Positions 32,506-42,135 of a DNA stretch of 64,000 nucleotides are shown one piece after another. A program made the translations under genes and the position numbers. Source of the DNA: Planctomycetota bacterium (GTDB lineage: Bacteria; Planctomycetota; B15-G4; SIAN01); contig JAEUIC010000026.1 of the NCBI GenBank assembly GCA_016795285.1, forward strand, positions 88,097 to 152,096. Reading direction: 5' to 3'. Under the pieces are notes generated by a model. That model made no database searches and had not been told where the DNA came from. It worked only from the letters and a program-made list of their open reading frames with translations. Position 1 is the first letter of the stretch, and each line of letters starts with the position of its first letter.

Positions 32506-35482
32506 GGGTGATCCCCTCGTGCAGGTTGAGCAGGACGCGCGCCACCGCGGTCCACGCCGCGAGCTCGACCGGATCGATCGCGCGCGCGAGCGGCGCCACG
32601 CCGATCGCGAGCAGCTCGTGCGCCGCCGCCGGCGCCGCGGCGTACTCGGCCCGCTGCTGCTCGAGCAGCGCCGCGAGTCGCGCCGCCTCCTCTTGCCGCG
32701 GCGCGCGCGCGACCACGCGCCAGTAGGCGTAGGCCAGCCGCTCCGCGACCGTGGCGCCGCCTTCCTCGATCATCCGCTGCGCCAGCGCGCGCGCCGCCTC
32801 GACGTAGATCGGGTCGTTCAGCAGCACGAGCGCCTGCAGCGGCGTGTTGGAGCGCGCCCGATCGGCGGTGCACTCCTCGCGGCTCGGCGCATCGAAGGCG
32901 AGCAGCGACGGATGGAGGTACTGGCGCTGCCAGTGGACGTAGAGGCCGCGCCGCCAGAGGCGCTCGTCGGCGTCGGCCTGCCACTCGCGGGTCGGGAAGT
33001 TGAGGTAGGCCCAGTAGCCGGCCGGCTGGTAGGGCCGCACGCTGCGGCCGCCGATCGTCTCGACGAGGAGCCCGCTGGCGCGCAGCGCGACGTCGCGGAC
33101 GAGTTCTGCTTCGAGGCGGAAGCGCGCTTGGCGGGCGAACCAGCGGTTGTCGGGATCGAGCGCGCCGCCCGCGTTCACGGCGCTCCCGTCCGGCAGGTCG
33201 CTCCGCTGGCGATAGGCGGCCGAGGTGACCAGCAGCCGCACCAGCGCCTTCACGTCGAAGCCCGAATCGATGAAGCGGCGCGCCAGCCAATCGAGCAGGT
33301 CGGGATGGCTCGGCCACTCGCCCTGTGCGCCGAAGTCATCGAGGCGGCGCGAGAGCCCCTCGCCGAAGAAGCGCTTCCAGAGGCGATTGACGAAGACGCG
33401 CGCGGTGAGCGGATGGTCCGGATGGACGAGCCAGCGCGCGAGGTCGAGGCGAGTGAGGCGGCGATCGGTCGGAGCGCCAAGCCGCGGCAAGAAGGCGGGG
33501 AAGTCGGGATCGCAGAGCGCGCCGCTCTCGTCCATCCAGCGGCCGCGCGGCAAGACACGGATCGCGCGCGGCGCCACGCTGCGCGCCACCAGCGTGCGCG
33601 TCACTTCGGCGTCGAGCGCCGCGCGCTGCGCCTCGAGCTCGGCGATGCGCGCCAGCGCCGGGGCGATCGGCGGCGACGCGGTGGTGACCGAGAGGCGGAA
33701 GCGGCCGAGCGTGTGGCTGCCGGCTCCGTGCTGCTGGTCGAGCTCGATCGTGAGCGGGGCCGGCTCGACGACCGCGGCGGCGCCAACGGCAGCGACGCGC
33801 TCCGCCTCGCGCGCGAGCGGCGCCAGCGTGAACCACGCGACGTTGGCGCGGCCCGCCTGCTCCATCACGGCCCAGCCCCAACGCGCGCCCTGCGCGTCGC
33901 GATCGATCGCCGCCGCCACCGCCCAGCGGCCGTAGGGATTGCCACCGGCCGCGCCGTGCTGCTCAAACGAAGCGACCGCTCCTGCGATCGCGAGCGGCTG
34001 CTCGCCGACGCGCGCGACGATCTCGCTCAGCACGAAGTTGCCGTTGCCGGCGCGGCCCGGCCCGCGGTTCGGCAGCGACTCGTCGGGCAGCACCTCGAGG
34101 CGCAGCGCCGTGGCGCCGGGCGGCAACGCCGCGAAGGTGAGTTCGTAGCGGTCAGTGTCGGGCGCGGCGCCGCTCGCCAGCAGCGAGCCGTCGTCCTGCA
34201 GCGTGAGCGTCGCGCCGCCGACGCTGCGCGCGGCGCTCGGCCGCAGCGTCTGCCAGAGCGCCTCGCTCGCGTCGCGTTCGGCGCGCGCGGCCGCCAGCTC
34301 GGCATCGAGGCGCGCGAGCTGCGCGGCCTGCTCGTCGCTCGGCACCGCGATCCGCGGTCCCCAGTCGCCGCTCCCCTCCGCGCCCGAGTAGAGGCCGCGC
34401 TCCTCGAGGTCGGCGAAGAAGGCGGCGAACGAATAGAAGTCGCGCGCCAGGAACGGGTCGAACTTGTGGTCGTGGCACTCGCAGCAGCCGAGCGTCGAGC
34501 CGAGCCACGTGCCGCCGAGGTTTCGCACCCGTTCCGCGACGTACTTGGCGAGGTACTCCTTCGGCTGCACGCCCCCTTCGGCGCTCATCATCCCGAGGCG
34601 GTTGTAGCCCGACGCGACCTGCTGGCGGAGCGTCGGTTCCGGCAGCAGATCGCCGGCGAGCTGCTCGATCGTGAAGGTGTCGAACGGGAGGTTCGCGTTG
34701 AACGCCGCGATCACCCAATCGCGGAACGGCGAGACGCTCACCTCCTGGTCGCCGTGGTAGCCGACGCTGTCGGCGTAGCGCACGAGGTCGAGCCACTGCA
34801 TCGCCATCCGCTCGCCGTAATGGGGCGACGCGAGCAGCCGGTCGACCTGCCGCTCCCACGCGTCGTCGGCGCGGTCGGCGAGGAATGCGGCGAGCTCTAG
34901 CGCGGTCGGCGGCAAGCCGAGCAGGTCGAGGCTCAGCCGGCGCAGCAGCGTGGCGCGATCGGCCGCCGGCGCCGGCGCGAGCCGCTGCGCGGTCAACGGC
35001 GCGCGCAGGAAGGCGTCGATCTCGTTGCGCGCCGGCGGCCAGCTCGCCGAGCCCTGCGGCGGCGGCGGCAGTTGGGGGCGCGACAACGGCTGGTAGGCCC
35101 AATGGCCCTCGAAGGGCGCCCCCTGCTCGATCCAGCGGCGCAACGTCGCGCGCGCGGCGGGCGGCAGCTCCTTTTGCGCCGCCGCGGGAGGCATCCGCTC
35201 CATCTCGTCGGCATCGCCGATGCGCCGCCAGAGTTCGCTCTGCTCCAGCGCGCCCGGCACCACGACGCCGCGCCGCGCGGCGTCGCCGTAGAGGCCGGCC
35301 CGCGTGTCGAGCCGCAGCTCCGCCTCGCGCTTCGCGGCGTCGGGGCCGTGGCACGCGAAGCAGTACTCCGAGAGGAGCGGCCGCACGTCGCGGGCGAAGC
35401 GGATCGGGCCGCCGTCGTCGCCGCCGGGCGCGACCGGCGCCACGCCGGCGAAACCGCAGAGGAGGAGCGCGGAGAGTTCCAT
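32498..35482 (-). CDS. Planctomycete cytochrome protein (PSCyt1/DUF1549/DUF1553)
   Basis: 994 residues. A short signal (1-20) is followed by a cytochrome-like domain with one haem motif, CFACH in EYCFACHGPDAAKRE (about residue 38), then DUF1549 (about 170-380, including GCCECHDHKFDPF, a second CxxCH) and DUF1553 (about 650-930, with RVFVNRLWKRFFGEGL and ADRARSNTPLQALVLLNDPI). This is the standard architecture of a large planctomycete family of exported proteins. The start is placed at ATG 35482, where the signal peptide begins. Upstream gene of the pair with DUF1501. Divergent from the AlkD-like gene. Confidence 0.88.
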
Positions 35483-35576
35483 CGGCCACCTCGACCTCGC
35501 CCGTCCGGCACGCGCCGCCTTACGATGCGCCGCCCGCCGTTCACTTCGCCGCGATCCAAGCAACCTGGAGACGCAC

Positions 35577-36335
35577 ATGCCAGCCAAGAAGGTTCCTGCG
35601 GCTCGCCTCACTTGCGCCGAGGTGATGAAGGAGCTCGAGAAGCTCGGCAGCGCGGCGACGCGCAAGGTCTATGCGAAGCACTGCGCGGGCGAGCCGACCT
35701 TCGGCGTGCAGTTCGGCCAGCTGAAGGGGCTCTTGAAGCGGATCGGCGTCGACCACGAGCTGGCGCTCCTGCTGTGGGAGAGCGGCAACTTCGACGCGCG
35801 CAACCTCGCCATGAAGATCGCCGATCCGACGCGCGCCACCGCCGCCGAGCTCGACCGCTTCGCGGCGGCCGATCGCGGGCGGATGTGCGGCGGCTACGCG
35901 GCGATGCTGGCGGCCGAAGGGCGCCACGGGCAGGCGCTGGCGAAGAAGTGGCTGGCGGCGAAGGACGCGCCGCGGCGCGCGTCGGGGTGGCTCCTGGTCG
36001 GGCAGCTCGCGACGCACGACGAGTCGCTGGCCGATGAGTGGTTCCTCGCCCACCTCGCGACCATCGAGAAGGCGATCCACGCGGCGCCGAACGCGCTGCG
36101 CGAGCCGATGAACATGGCGGTGATCCAGATCGGCGGGCGCAACGCGGCGCTGCGCAAGGCGGCGACGGCCGCGGCGAAGCGGATCGGCAAGGTCGAGGTC
36201 GACCACGGCGACACGGCGTGCAAGACGCCCGATGCCGTCGAGTACATCGACAAGACCTGGGAGCGCGCCGGGACCAAGTTCGCCTCGCCCGCCGCGCAGG
36301 AGCGCGCGCGCGAGCCGCAGCGGCTGCGCTGCTGA
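35577..36335 (+). CDS. AlkD-like DNA alkylation repair HEAT-repeat protein
   Basis: 252 residues, all-helical HEAT-like repeats. ELALLLWESGNFDARNLAMKIADP (about 63-86; split into motifs LLWESG and DARNLAMKIADP) is the signature of the PF08713 alkylation-repair family, whose AlkD members remove bulky alkylated bases by DNA capture without base flipping. Other repeats (WLLVGQLATHDESLADEWFLA) follow. ATG 35577 has GGAG eight bases upstream. Many planctomycete members of this family lack demonstrated glycosylase activity, so repair is a family-based expectation. It sits alone between two divergent cytochrome modules; the stop is eight bases before the next gene. Confidence 0.75.
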   Translation: MPAKKVPAARLTCAEVMKELEKLGSAATRKVYAKHCAGEPTFGVQFGQLKGLLKRIGVDHELALLLWESGNFDARNLAMKIADPTRATAAELDRFAAADRGRMCGGYAAMLAAEGRHGQALAKKWLAAKDAPRRASGWLLVGQLATHDESLADEWFLAHLATIEKAIHAAPNALREPMNMAVIQIGGRNAALRKAATAAAKRIGKVEVDHGDTACKTPDAVEYIDKTWERAGTKFASPAAQERAREPQRLRC

Positions 36336-36342
36336 GCCGGCG

Positions 36343-39300
36343 ATGCACTCGCACGACACCGTTCGCGCCAGCTCCCTCGCGCTGCTGCTGATCGCCGGCG
36401 ATCCGCTCGACTACGGGCGCGACGTTCGCCCGCTGCTGGCGAAGCACTGCTTCCCGTGCCACGGCCCCGACGAGTCGACGCGCCGCGCGAAGTTGCGCCT
36501 CGATCGCGAGGAGTTCGCCCATGCGGAGCGCGACGGCGACTTCGCGCTGGTGGCGGGCGACCCGGCCGCGAGCCTCGTCTGGCAGCGGATCACCGCCGAC
36601 GATCCGCGCGAGGTGATGCCGCCCCCGTCGACGCGACGCACGTTGAGCGACGGCGAGAAGGAGACGTTGCGCGCCTGGATCGAGCAGGGGGCGCGCTACG
36701 CGGAGCACTGGGCCTTCGTCGCGCCGACGCGCGCCCCGCTGCCAGCCGTTGCCTCGGCGGCCATCGCGGCGCCGCCGGGCAGCGCTGCTGCGACCGCGCA
36801 GGCGATCGACGCCTTCGTGCGCGCGCGTTTGGCGCAGGAGGGGCTCGCGCCGGCAGCCGAGGCCGATCGAGCGACGCTCGCGCGCCGGCTCCAGCTCGAC
36901 CTGCTCGGCCTGCCGCCCGGCGCCGACGACATCGCGGCGTTCGTCGCCGATCGCGCGCCCGACGCCTACGAGCGGCGCGTCGAGCAGCTGCTCGCCTCGC
37001 CCCACTTCGGCGAGCGCATGGCGCTGCCGTGGCTCGACGCCGCGCGCTACGCCGACACCAACGGCTTCTCGATCGACGGCGGCCGCCACGCGTGGCTCTG
37101 GCGCGACTGGGTCATCGACGCGTTCAATCGCAACGTCCCCTACGACCGCTTCCTGCTCCTGCAGCTGGCCGGCGACCTGCTGCCCGATCGCAGCGACGCG
37201 ACGCTGACCGCGACCGGCTTCCAGCGCAACTCGATGATCACCCACGAAGGGGGCACGCTCGCCGAGGAGAACCTCGTCACCTACGGCGCCGATCGGGTGC
37301 GCACCTTCGGCGAGGCGGTGCTCGGCCTCACGGTCGGTTGCGCGCAGTGTCACGACCACAAGTTCGATCCGCTGACGCAGCGCGACTACTACGCGCTCTT
37401 CGACTTCTTCGCGCGCACCAGCGAGCCGGCGCACGGCGGCGATGGCGGCATGAACGCGCCGCCGACCGCGAAGGTGCGCTCGGTGCTGGTGACCGGCGAG
37501 GAGGAGGCGCTGCGCGCGCGGATCGCGGCGCTCGAAGCGACGCTCGCTGCGCCCGATCCGGCGGCGCGCGCGGCATGGGAGGCGGAGCAGCTCGCGACGC
37601 TCGCGCGGCGCGGCCGCGACTTCGCGCTCCATCCGGTGACGCTCCGGAAGATCAGCACCCCCAACACCGGCAGCGGCTTCTCGATCGAGGCGGGCCGCTA
37701 CGCGCGCGTCGAGCGGCCGATGGGCTTCGTCGCCTTCGACGTGGCGATGGAGTTCACGCCCCCCGCGGCGCCGATCACCGGGCTGCGGCTGGTGATGCAC
37801 GCCGATCCCGAGGCGCCCGACGCTGGCTGGGGCTTCGGCGGCGCCGAGGTGGGCGCGACCGGCGCAAAGAAGTCGTTCGTCGTCACCAACGTCTCGCTCT
37901 CGGCCGGCAGCGTCGCCTCCGATCAGGTGAACCTCCATCGATTGATCGACTTGGCGCGCGCCACCGCCAGCAGCTGGCAGGGCGACGACCACCCGCGCGG
38001 CGTGCTCGACACGCTGCCGAGCGGCTGGATCCCGGCGCTCGAGGCGGAGGGGCCGGTCCATCTCACCGTCCGATTCGCAGAGCCGCTGCCACGCGACGCG
38101 ACCCACCTCACCGCGCAGGTGAACTTCGGGCGCCACGGCACACCGACCGCGCGGCGGATCGAGTTCTTCCTCGTCTCGGGCGACGAGGACGGCAGCGAGC
38201 TCGCGCCAGCGGTGATCGCCGCGCTGGAACGCCTCGCGCACGAGCGCAGCGCCGCCGACGACGCGCTGCTCGCCGACTGCTTCGTGCGCACCGCCGCGGC
38301 GACCGCGCGCACGCGGATCGACCTCGCGAACGCGCGCGAGCGGCTCGCGGCGCGCAGCGAGCCGTTCGACGCGCTGGTGATGGACGAGGTCGCGACGCCG
38401 CGCGACACCTTCGTGCTGGCGCGCGGCAACTACGCGGCGCCGCAAGAGAAGGTGAGCGCCGCGCTGCCGGCCTTCCTGCCGACGTTCCGCCCCGACGCGG
38501 CGGCGCCACCTGCCCGGCTCACGCGCCTCGACCTCGCGCGCTGGGCGATCGATCCGCGCCACCCGCTCACCGCGCGCGTCGCGGTGAACCGCCTCTGGCA
38601 GCTCTGCTTCGGCGTCGGGCTGGTGCGCACGGCCAGCGACTTCGGCCTGCAGGGCGAGTGGCCCTCCCACCGCGAGCTGCTCGATTGGCTCGCCGTCGAT
38701 CTCGTCGAGAGCGGGTGGGACGTGAAGCGGATGGTGCGCGCGATCGTCGGCAGCGCGACCTACCGGCAGAGCTCGCACGCGAGCGACGCCGCGTTGGCGC
38801 GCGATCCCGACAACCGCCTGCTCGCCCGCGGGCCGCGCGGCCGGCTGCCGGCCGAGCTGGTGCGCGACGCGGCGCTGTCGATCAGCGGGCTCCTCGTGGC
38901 GCAGCTCGGCGGGCCGAGCGTGAATCCCTACGCGCCGGGCGATCCGTGGCGGGAGATCAGCCACTACGGCTCGACGCCCGCCACCGCGCAGACCTTCGTG
39001 CAGGACCACGGCGAGAAGCTCTGGCGCCGGAGCCTCTACACCTACTGGAAGCGGACGCTGCCGCCGCAGAGCCTCGCGCTCTTCGATGCGCCGAACCGCG
39101 AGACCTGCACCTTCGAGCGCGCGGCGACCAACACGCCGCTGCAGGCGCTGGTGCTGCTGAACGACGTGCAGTTCGTCGAGGCGGCGCGGGCGTTCGCGCA
39201 GCGCATCCTGCGGCGGCCCGGCAACGACGCCGCGCGGCTCGCGTGGGCGTTCGCCGAAGCGACGGGGCGTGCGCCGCGGAGCGAGGAGGCGGTGGTGCTC

Positions 39301-39477
39301 GAGCGGGCGCTCTCGCGCGAGCGGGCGCGCTACGCGGCCGATCGAGCGGCGGCGGCGGCGCTCCTGGCGCAGGGCGAGGCGGCGCGCGACGAAGCGCTGC
39401 CGCTCGAGGAGCACGCCGCGTGGGCGCAAGTCGCCGCGCTGCTGCTGAACCTGAGCGAGACGATCTCCAAGAACTGA
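36343..39477 (+). CDS. Planctomycete cytochrome protein (PSCyt1/DUF1549/DUF1553), second copy
   Basis: 1,044 residues with the same order as the copy at 32,498-35,482: CFPCHGPDESTRRAKLRLD near residue 35, DUF1549 with GCAQCHDHKFDPLTQRD (about 325-345) and DUF1553 (about 715-1000, with RVAVNRLWQLCFGVGL and ATNTPLQALVLLNDVQ). The middle (about 440-620) is beta-rich. The N-terminus is only weakly signal-like compared with the first copy. It is followed 47 bases later by a DUF1501 gene, forming a second, oppositely oriented module. Start ATG 36343. Confidence 0.87.
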   Translation: MHSHDTVRASSLALLLIAGDPLDYGRDVRPLLAKHCFPCHGPDESTRRAKLRLDREEFAHAERDGDFALVAGDPAASLVWQRITADDPREVMPPPSTRRTLSDGEKETLRAWIEQGARYAEHWAFVAPTRAPLPAVASAAIAAPPGSAAATAQAIDAFVRARLAQEGLAPAAEADRATLARRLQLDLLGLPPGADDIAAFVADRAPDAYERRVEQLLASPHFGERMALPWLDAARYADTNGFSIDGGRHAWLWRDWVIDAFNRNVPYDRFLLLQLAGDLLPDRSDATLTATGFQRNSMITHEGGTLAEENLVTYGADRVRTFGEAVLGLTVGCAQCHDHKFDPLTQRDYYALFDFFARTSEPAHGGDGGMNAPPTAKVRSVLVTGEEEALRARIAALEATLAAPDPAARAAWEAEQLATLARRGRDFALHPVTLRKISTPNTGSGFSIEAGRYARVERPMGFVAFDVAMEFTPPAAPITGLRLVMHADPEAPDAGWGFGGAEVGATGAKKSFVVTNVSLSAGSVASDQVNLHRLIDLARATASSWQGDDHPRGVLDTLPSGWIPALEAEGPVHLTVRFAEPLPRDATHLTAQVNFGRHGTPTARRIEFFLVSGDEDGSELAPAVIAALERLAHERSAADDALLADCFVRTAAATARTRIDLANARERLAARSEPFDALVMDEVATPRDTFVLARGNYAAPQEKVSAALPAFLPTFRPDAAAPPARLTRLDLARWAIDPRHPLTARVAVNRLWQLCFGVGLVRTASDFGLQGEWPSHRELLDWLAVDLVESGWDVKRMVRAIVGSATYRQSSHASDAALARDPDNRLLARGPRGRLPAELVRDAALSISGLLVAQLGGPSVNPYAPGDPWREISHYGSTPATAQTFVQDHGEKLWRRSLYTYWKRTLPPQSLALFDAPNRETCTFERAATNTPLQALVLLNDVQFVEAARAFAQRILRRPGNDAARLAWAFAEATGRAPRSEEAVVLERALSRERARYAADRAAAAALLAQGEAARDEALPLEEHAAWAQVAALLLNLSETISKN

Positions 39478-39524
39478 GCGCGGGCGGGGCGAGCGGGACG
39501 GACGGAAGCGGCGAGGAGAGCGCG

Positions 39525-41033
39525 ATGGATCCGCGGGAAGAGGCGCGTCGACTGTGGACGCGGCGAGCGCTGCTCGGCGTCGGGCTGCACGGCATCGGCC
39601 GCGTCGCGCTCGGCGCGCTGCTGCTCGAGTCGGCGGCGCGCGCGCAAGGCGGCGCGGTGCAGCGCGCGGCGGCTGGCGGCGGCGCGGTGCCGCTCGCGGG
39701 CGCTGGTTCGCGCGGCCTGCCCGGGCTCCCCCACTTCGCGCCGCGCGCCAAGCGGGTGATCTGCCTGTTCCAGTCGGGCGGGATGTCGCACGTCGATCTG
39801 TTCGACGGGAAGCCGGCGTTGGAGCAGTTCGCCGGCCAGGAGCTGCCGCCGTCGGTGAAGGGGACGCAGCGCATCACCGGCATGACCTCCGGGCAGGCGA
39901 ACTTCCCGGTCGTGGCGCCGATCGCGCCAGGGCGCCGTTGCGGCGCGAGCGGCCGCTGGATGAGCGACCTGCTGCCCCACTTGCAGACGGTCGCCGACCA
40001 GCTCTGCGTGGTGAAGAGCGTCGAGACCGACGCGATCAACCACGACCCGGCGATCACCTTCTTCAACACCGGCAACCAGCTGCCGGGCTACGCCAGCATG
40101 GGCGCGTGGGCGAGCTACGGGCTCGGCAGCGAGTGCGCCGACCTGCCCGCCTTCGTCGTGCTGGTATCGCAGGGATCGGGCAAGAACCCGGGCCAGCCGA
40201 TCTTCTCGAGATTGTGGGGATCGGGCTTCCTGCCGTCGTCGCACCAAGGGGTGGGCCTGCGGTCGGGCGGCGATCCGGTGCTCCACCTCGACAACCCCGC
40301 CGGCGTCTCGCGCGAGCAGCGGCGCGCGCAGCTCGACGAACTGGCCGAGCTGAACGCGCTGCACGCCGCGGCGAGCGGCGATCCCGAGACGACCGCGCGC
40401 ATCGCCGCCTACGAGATGGCGTTCCGCATGCAGGCGTCGGTGCCGTCGCTGGCCGACACCTCCGACGAGACGGCGGCGACGCTCGAGCGCTACGGCCCCG
40501 ACGTTCGCCGGCCCGGCAGCTACGCGGCCCACTGCCTGCTCGCGCGGCGCATGGTGGAGCGGGGCGTGCGCTTCGTGCAGCTCTTCCACCGCGGCTGGGA
40601 CCAGCACATCGCCATCCGCCGCCAGTTGCCGAACCAGTGCCGCGACATCGACCAGCCGACCGCGGCGCTTCTGAAGGACCTCGAGGCGCGCGGCCTGCTC
40701 GAAGACACGTTGGTCTGCTTCTTCACCGAGTTCGGCCGCACCGTCTTCAGCCAAGGCAACCCGCAGGATCCGAGCGCGGGCCGCGACCACCACGGCCGCT
40801 GCTTCACCGTGTGGATGGCCGGCGGCGGCCTCCGGCCCGGCATCGAGCACGGCGCCACCGACGACTTCTCCTACAACGTCGTCGCCGACCCGGTCCCCGT
40901 CCGCGACCTCCACGCCACGCTGCTCCACTGCCTCGGCGTCGACCACGAGCGGCTGACGTTCCCGTTCCGCGGCCTCGACGCGAAGCTGACCGGAGTCGAG
41001 GAGGCGAAGGTGGTGAAGGAGCTGCTCGCGTGA
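39525..41033 (+). CDS. DUF1501 (sulfatase-like) Tat-exported protein, second copy
   Basis: 502 residues. TRRALLGVGLHGIG at the N-terminus resembles a twin-arginine signal, followed by a hydrophobic stretch to about residue 38. The DUF1501 core is visible in VICLFQSGGMSHVDLFDGKP, TDAINHDPAITFFNTG, TLVCFFTEFGRTVFSQG and GRDHHGRCFTVWMAGGG. Two histidines and the Asp in the last motif fit the metal-binding region of the family. Pairs with the cytochrome gene just upstream. Its stop codon overlaps the GTG start of the HNH endonuclease gene (GTGA). Confidence 0.88.
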   Translation: MDPREEARRLWTRRALLGVGLHGIGRVALGALLLESAARAQGGAVQRAAAGGGAVPLAGAGSRGLPGLPHFAPRAKRVICLFQSGGMSHVDLFDGKPALEQFAGQELPPSVKGTQRITGMTSGQANFPVVAPIAPGRRCGASGRWMSDLLPHLQTVADQLCVVKSVETDAINHDPAITFFNTGNQLPGYASMGAWASYGLGSECADLPAFVVLVSQGSGKNPGQPIFSRLWGSGFLPSSHQGVGLRSGGDPVLHLDNPAGVSREQRRAQLDELAELNALHAAASGDPETTARIAAYEMAFRMQASVPSLADTSDETAATLERYGPDVRRPGSYAAHCLLARRMVERGVRFVQLFHRGWDQHIAIRRQLPNQCRDIDQPTAALLKDLEARGLLEDTLVCFFTEFGRTVFSQGNPQDPSAGRDHHGRCFTVWMAGGGLRPGIEHGATDDFSYNVVADPVPVRDLHATLLHCLGVDHERLTFPFRGLDAKLTGVEEAKVVKELLA

Positions 41034-42016
41034 GCGAGCGGCGCGGCGGCCCGCTCGGACGCGAGGAGTCGCCGGACGTCGAGCAGCTCGTCGCGTCGAT
41101 CAACGTCGATCGCAGCGGCGGCCTGCGCAAACCCCACAAGCCGCTCCTGCTGCTCTACGCGATCGCGCGCCTCGATGGCGCTGCGCCGACCGAGTTCCGC
41201 TTCTCCGCGGTCGAATCGGACCTGAAGGAGCTGATCGCGGAGTTCGCCCCGCCCGCGAAGCAGGTGCGACCGGGCTATCCCTGGTGGCGCCTGCAAGCGG
41301 ACGGCCTGTGGGAGATCGCCGAGGGCGCGCGCATCGCCACCAACGCGAGCGGCGATCCCTCGATCGGCGACCTGCGCGAGACGATGGGCCGACTTCCCGC
41401 CGCCGTGCGCGACGCGCTCCGGCGCGATCCGGCGTTGCGCGCGCGCGTCGTGCAACGGCTGCTCGACGACCACTTCCCGCCGACCCTGCACGCGCGGGTC
41501 CTGGAAGCGGCAGGGTTCGACGCGGAACGGCTCGACGGCGGCGACGCGCACCTCCATGAGGACTTCGTGCCGGAGACCGCGCTCGAGCGGGTGGCGAGTT
41601 CGCGCTGGCGCCGGCCCAGCGGATTCCGAGCGGCCGTGCTGCGCGCCTATGGCGGACGCTGCGCCCTGACTGGTTTCCAGGCCGAGGTCGCCGGCGTCGC
41701 GTACGGCGTCGAGGCGGCGCACGTGCAGTGGCATGCGAAAGGTGGCCCGGCGCTGGTCTCGAACGGGATCGCTCTCCAGTCGACGCTCCATCAGTTGCTC
41801 GACTGCGGCGCCTTCTCGCTCACGGACGATCGCCGTGTGCTGATCTCCCGCCAGTTCAGCGGCTCGCCGACTGCTACCGGGCTCTTGCTCCCTCTCAAGG
41901 GGGCAAGGCTCCGCGATCCGCTGCCCGGCTTCGAGCCGGTGCACGTCGACTACATCCGCTGGCATCGCGAGGAGAGCCGCGGCGGCGTGTTCAAGGGGCC
42001 GGCGCTCGACGGATGA
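41030..42016 (+). CDS. Phosphorothioated-DNA-type restriction endonuclease (SBD plus HNH)
   Basis: 328 residues. The N-terminal half matches the sulfur-binding domain of ScoMcrA-like enzymes, which recognise phosphorothioate-modified DNA: GGLRKPHKPLLLLYAIARLD (30-49) and GYPWWRLQADGLWEI (82-96). The C-terminal HNH domain (about 200-290) keeps the catalytic-type H231, N245 and H254, but the usual zinc ligands are mostly gone: C211 remains, its partner is T214, and the later Cys/His positions are Q250 and L253. No SRA domain is present. GTG 41030 overlaps the DUF1501 stop, so the gene may be read through from that operon. No dnd genes occur in the window. Confidence 0.75.
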   Translation: MSERRGGPLGREESPDVEQLVASINVDRSGGLRKPHKPLLLLYAIARLDGAAPTEFRFSAVESDLKELIAEFAPPAKQVRPGYPWWRLQADGLWEIAEGARIATNASGDPSIGDLRETMGRLPAAVRDALRRDPALRARVVQRLLDDHFPPTLHARVLEAAGFDAERLDGGDAHLHEDFVPETALERVASSRWRRPSGFRAAVLRAYGGRCALTGFQAEVAGVAYGVEAAHVQWHAKGGPALVSNGIALQSTLHQLLDCGAFSLTDDRRVLISRQFSGSPTATGLLLPLKGARLRDPLPGFEPVHVDYIRWHREESRGGVFKGPALDG

Positions 42017-42135
42017 GGCGGCGCGGTCGACGTGGAGGAGCGGCAGCACCTCGGCTCCTCGTTTGCCTCCCTCCCCACGGTCGTTCTGGTCGCAACGCGC
42101 TGCCGACCTGCGCGGCGGCGCCCGTGGAGCCTGTC

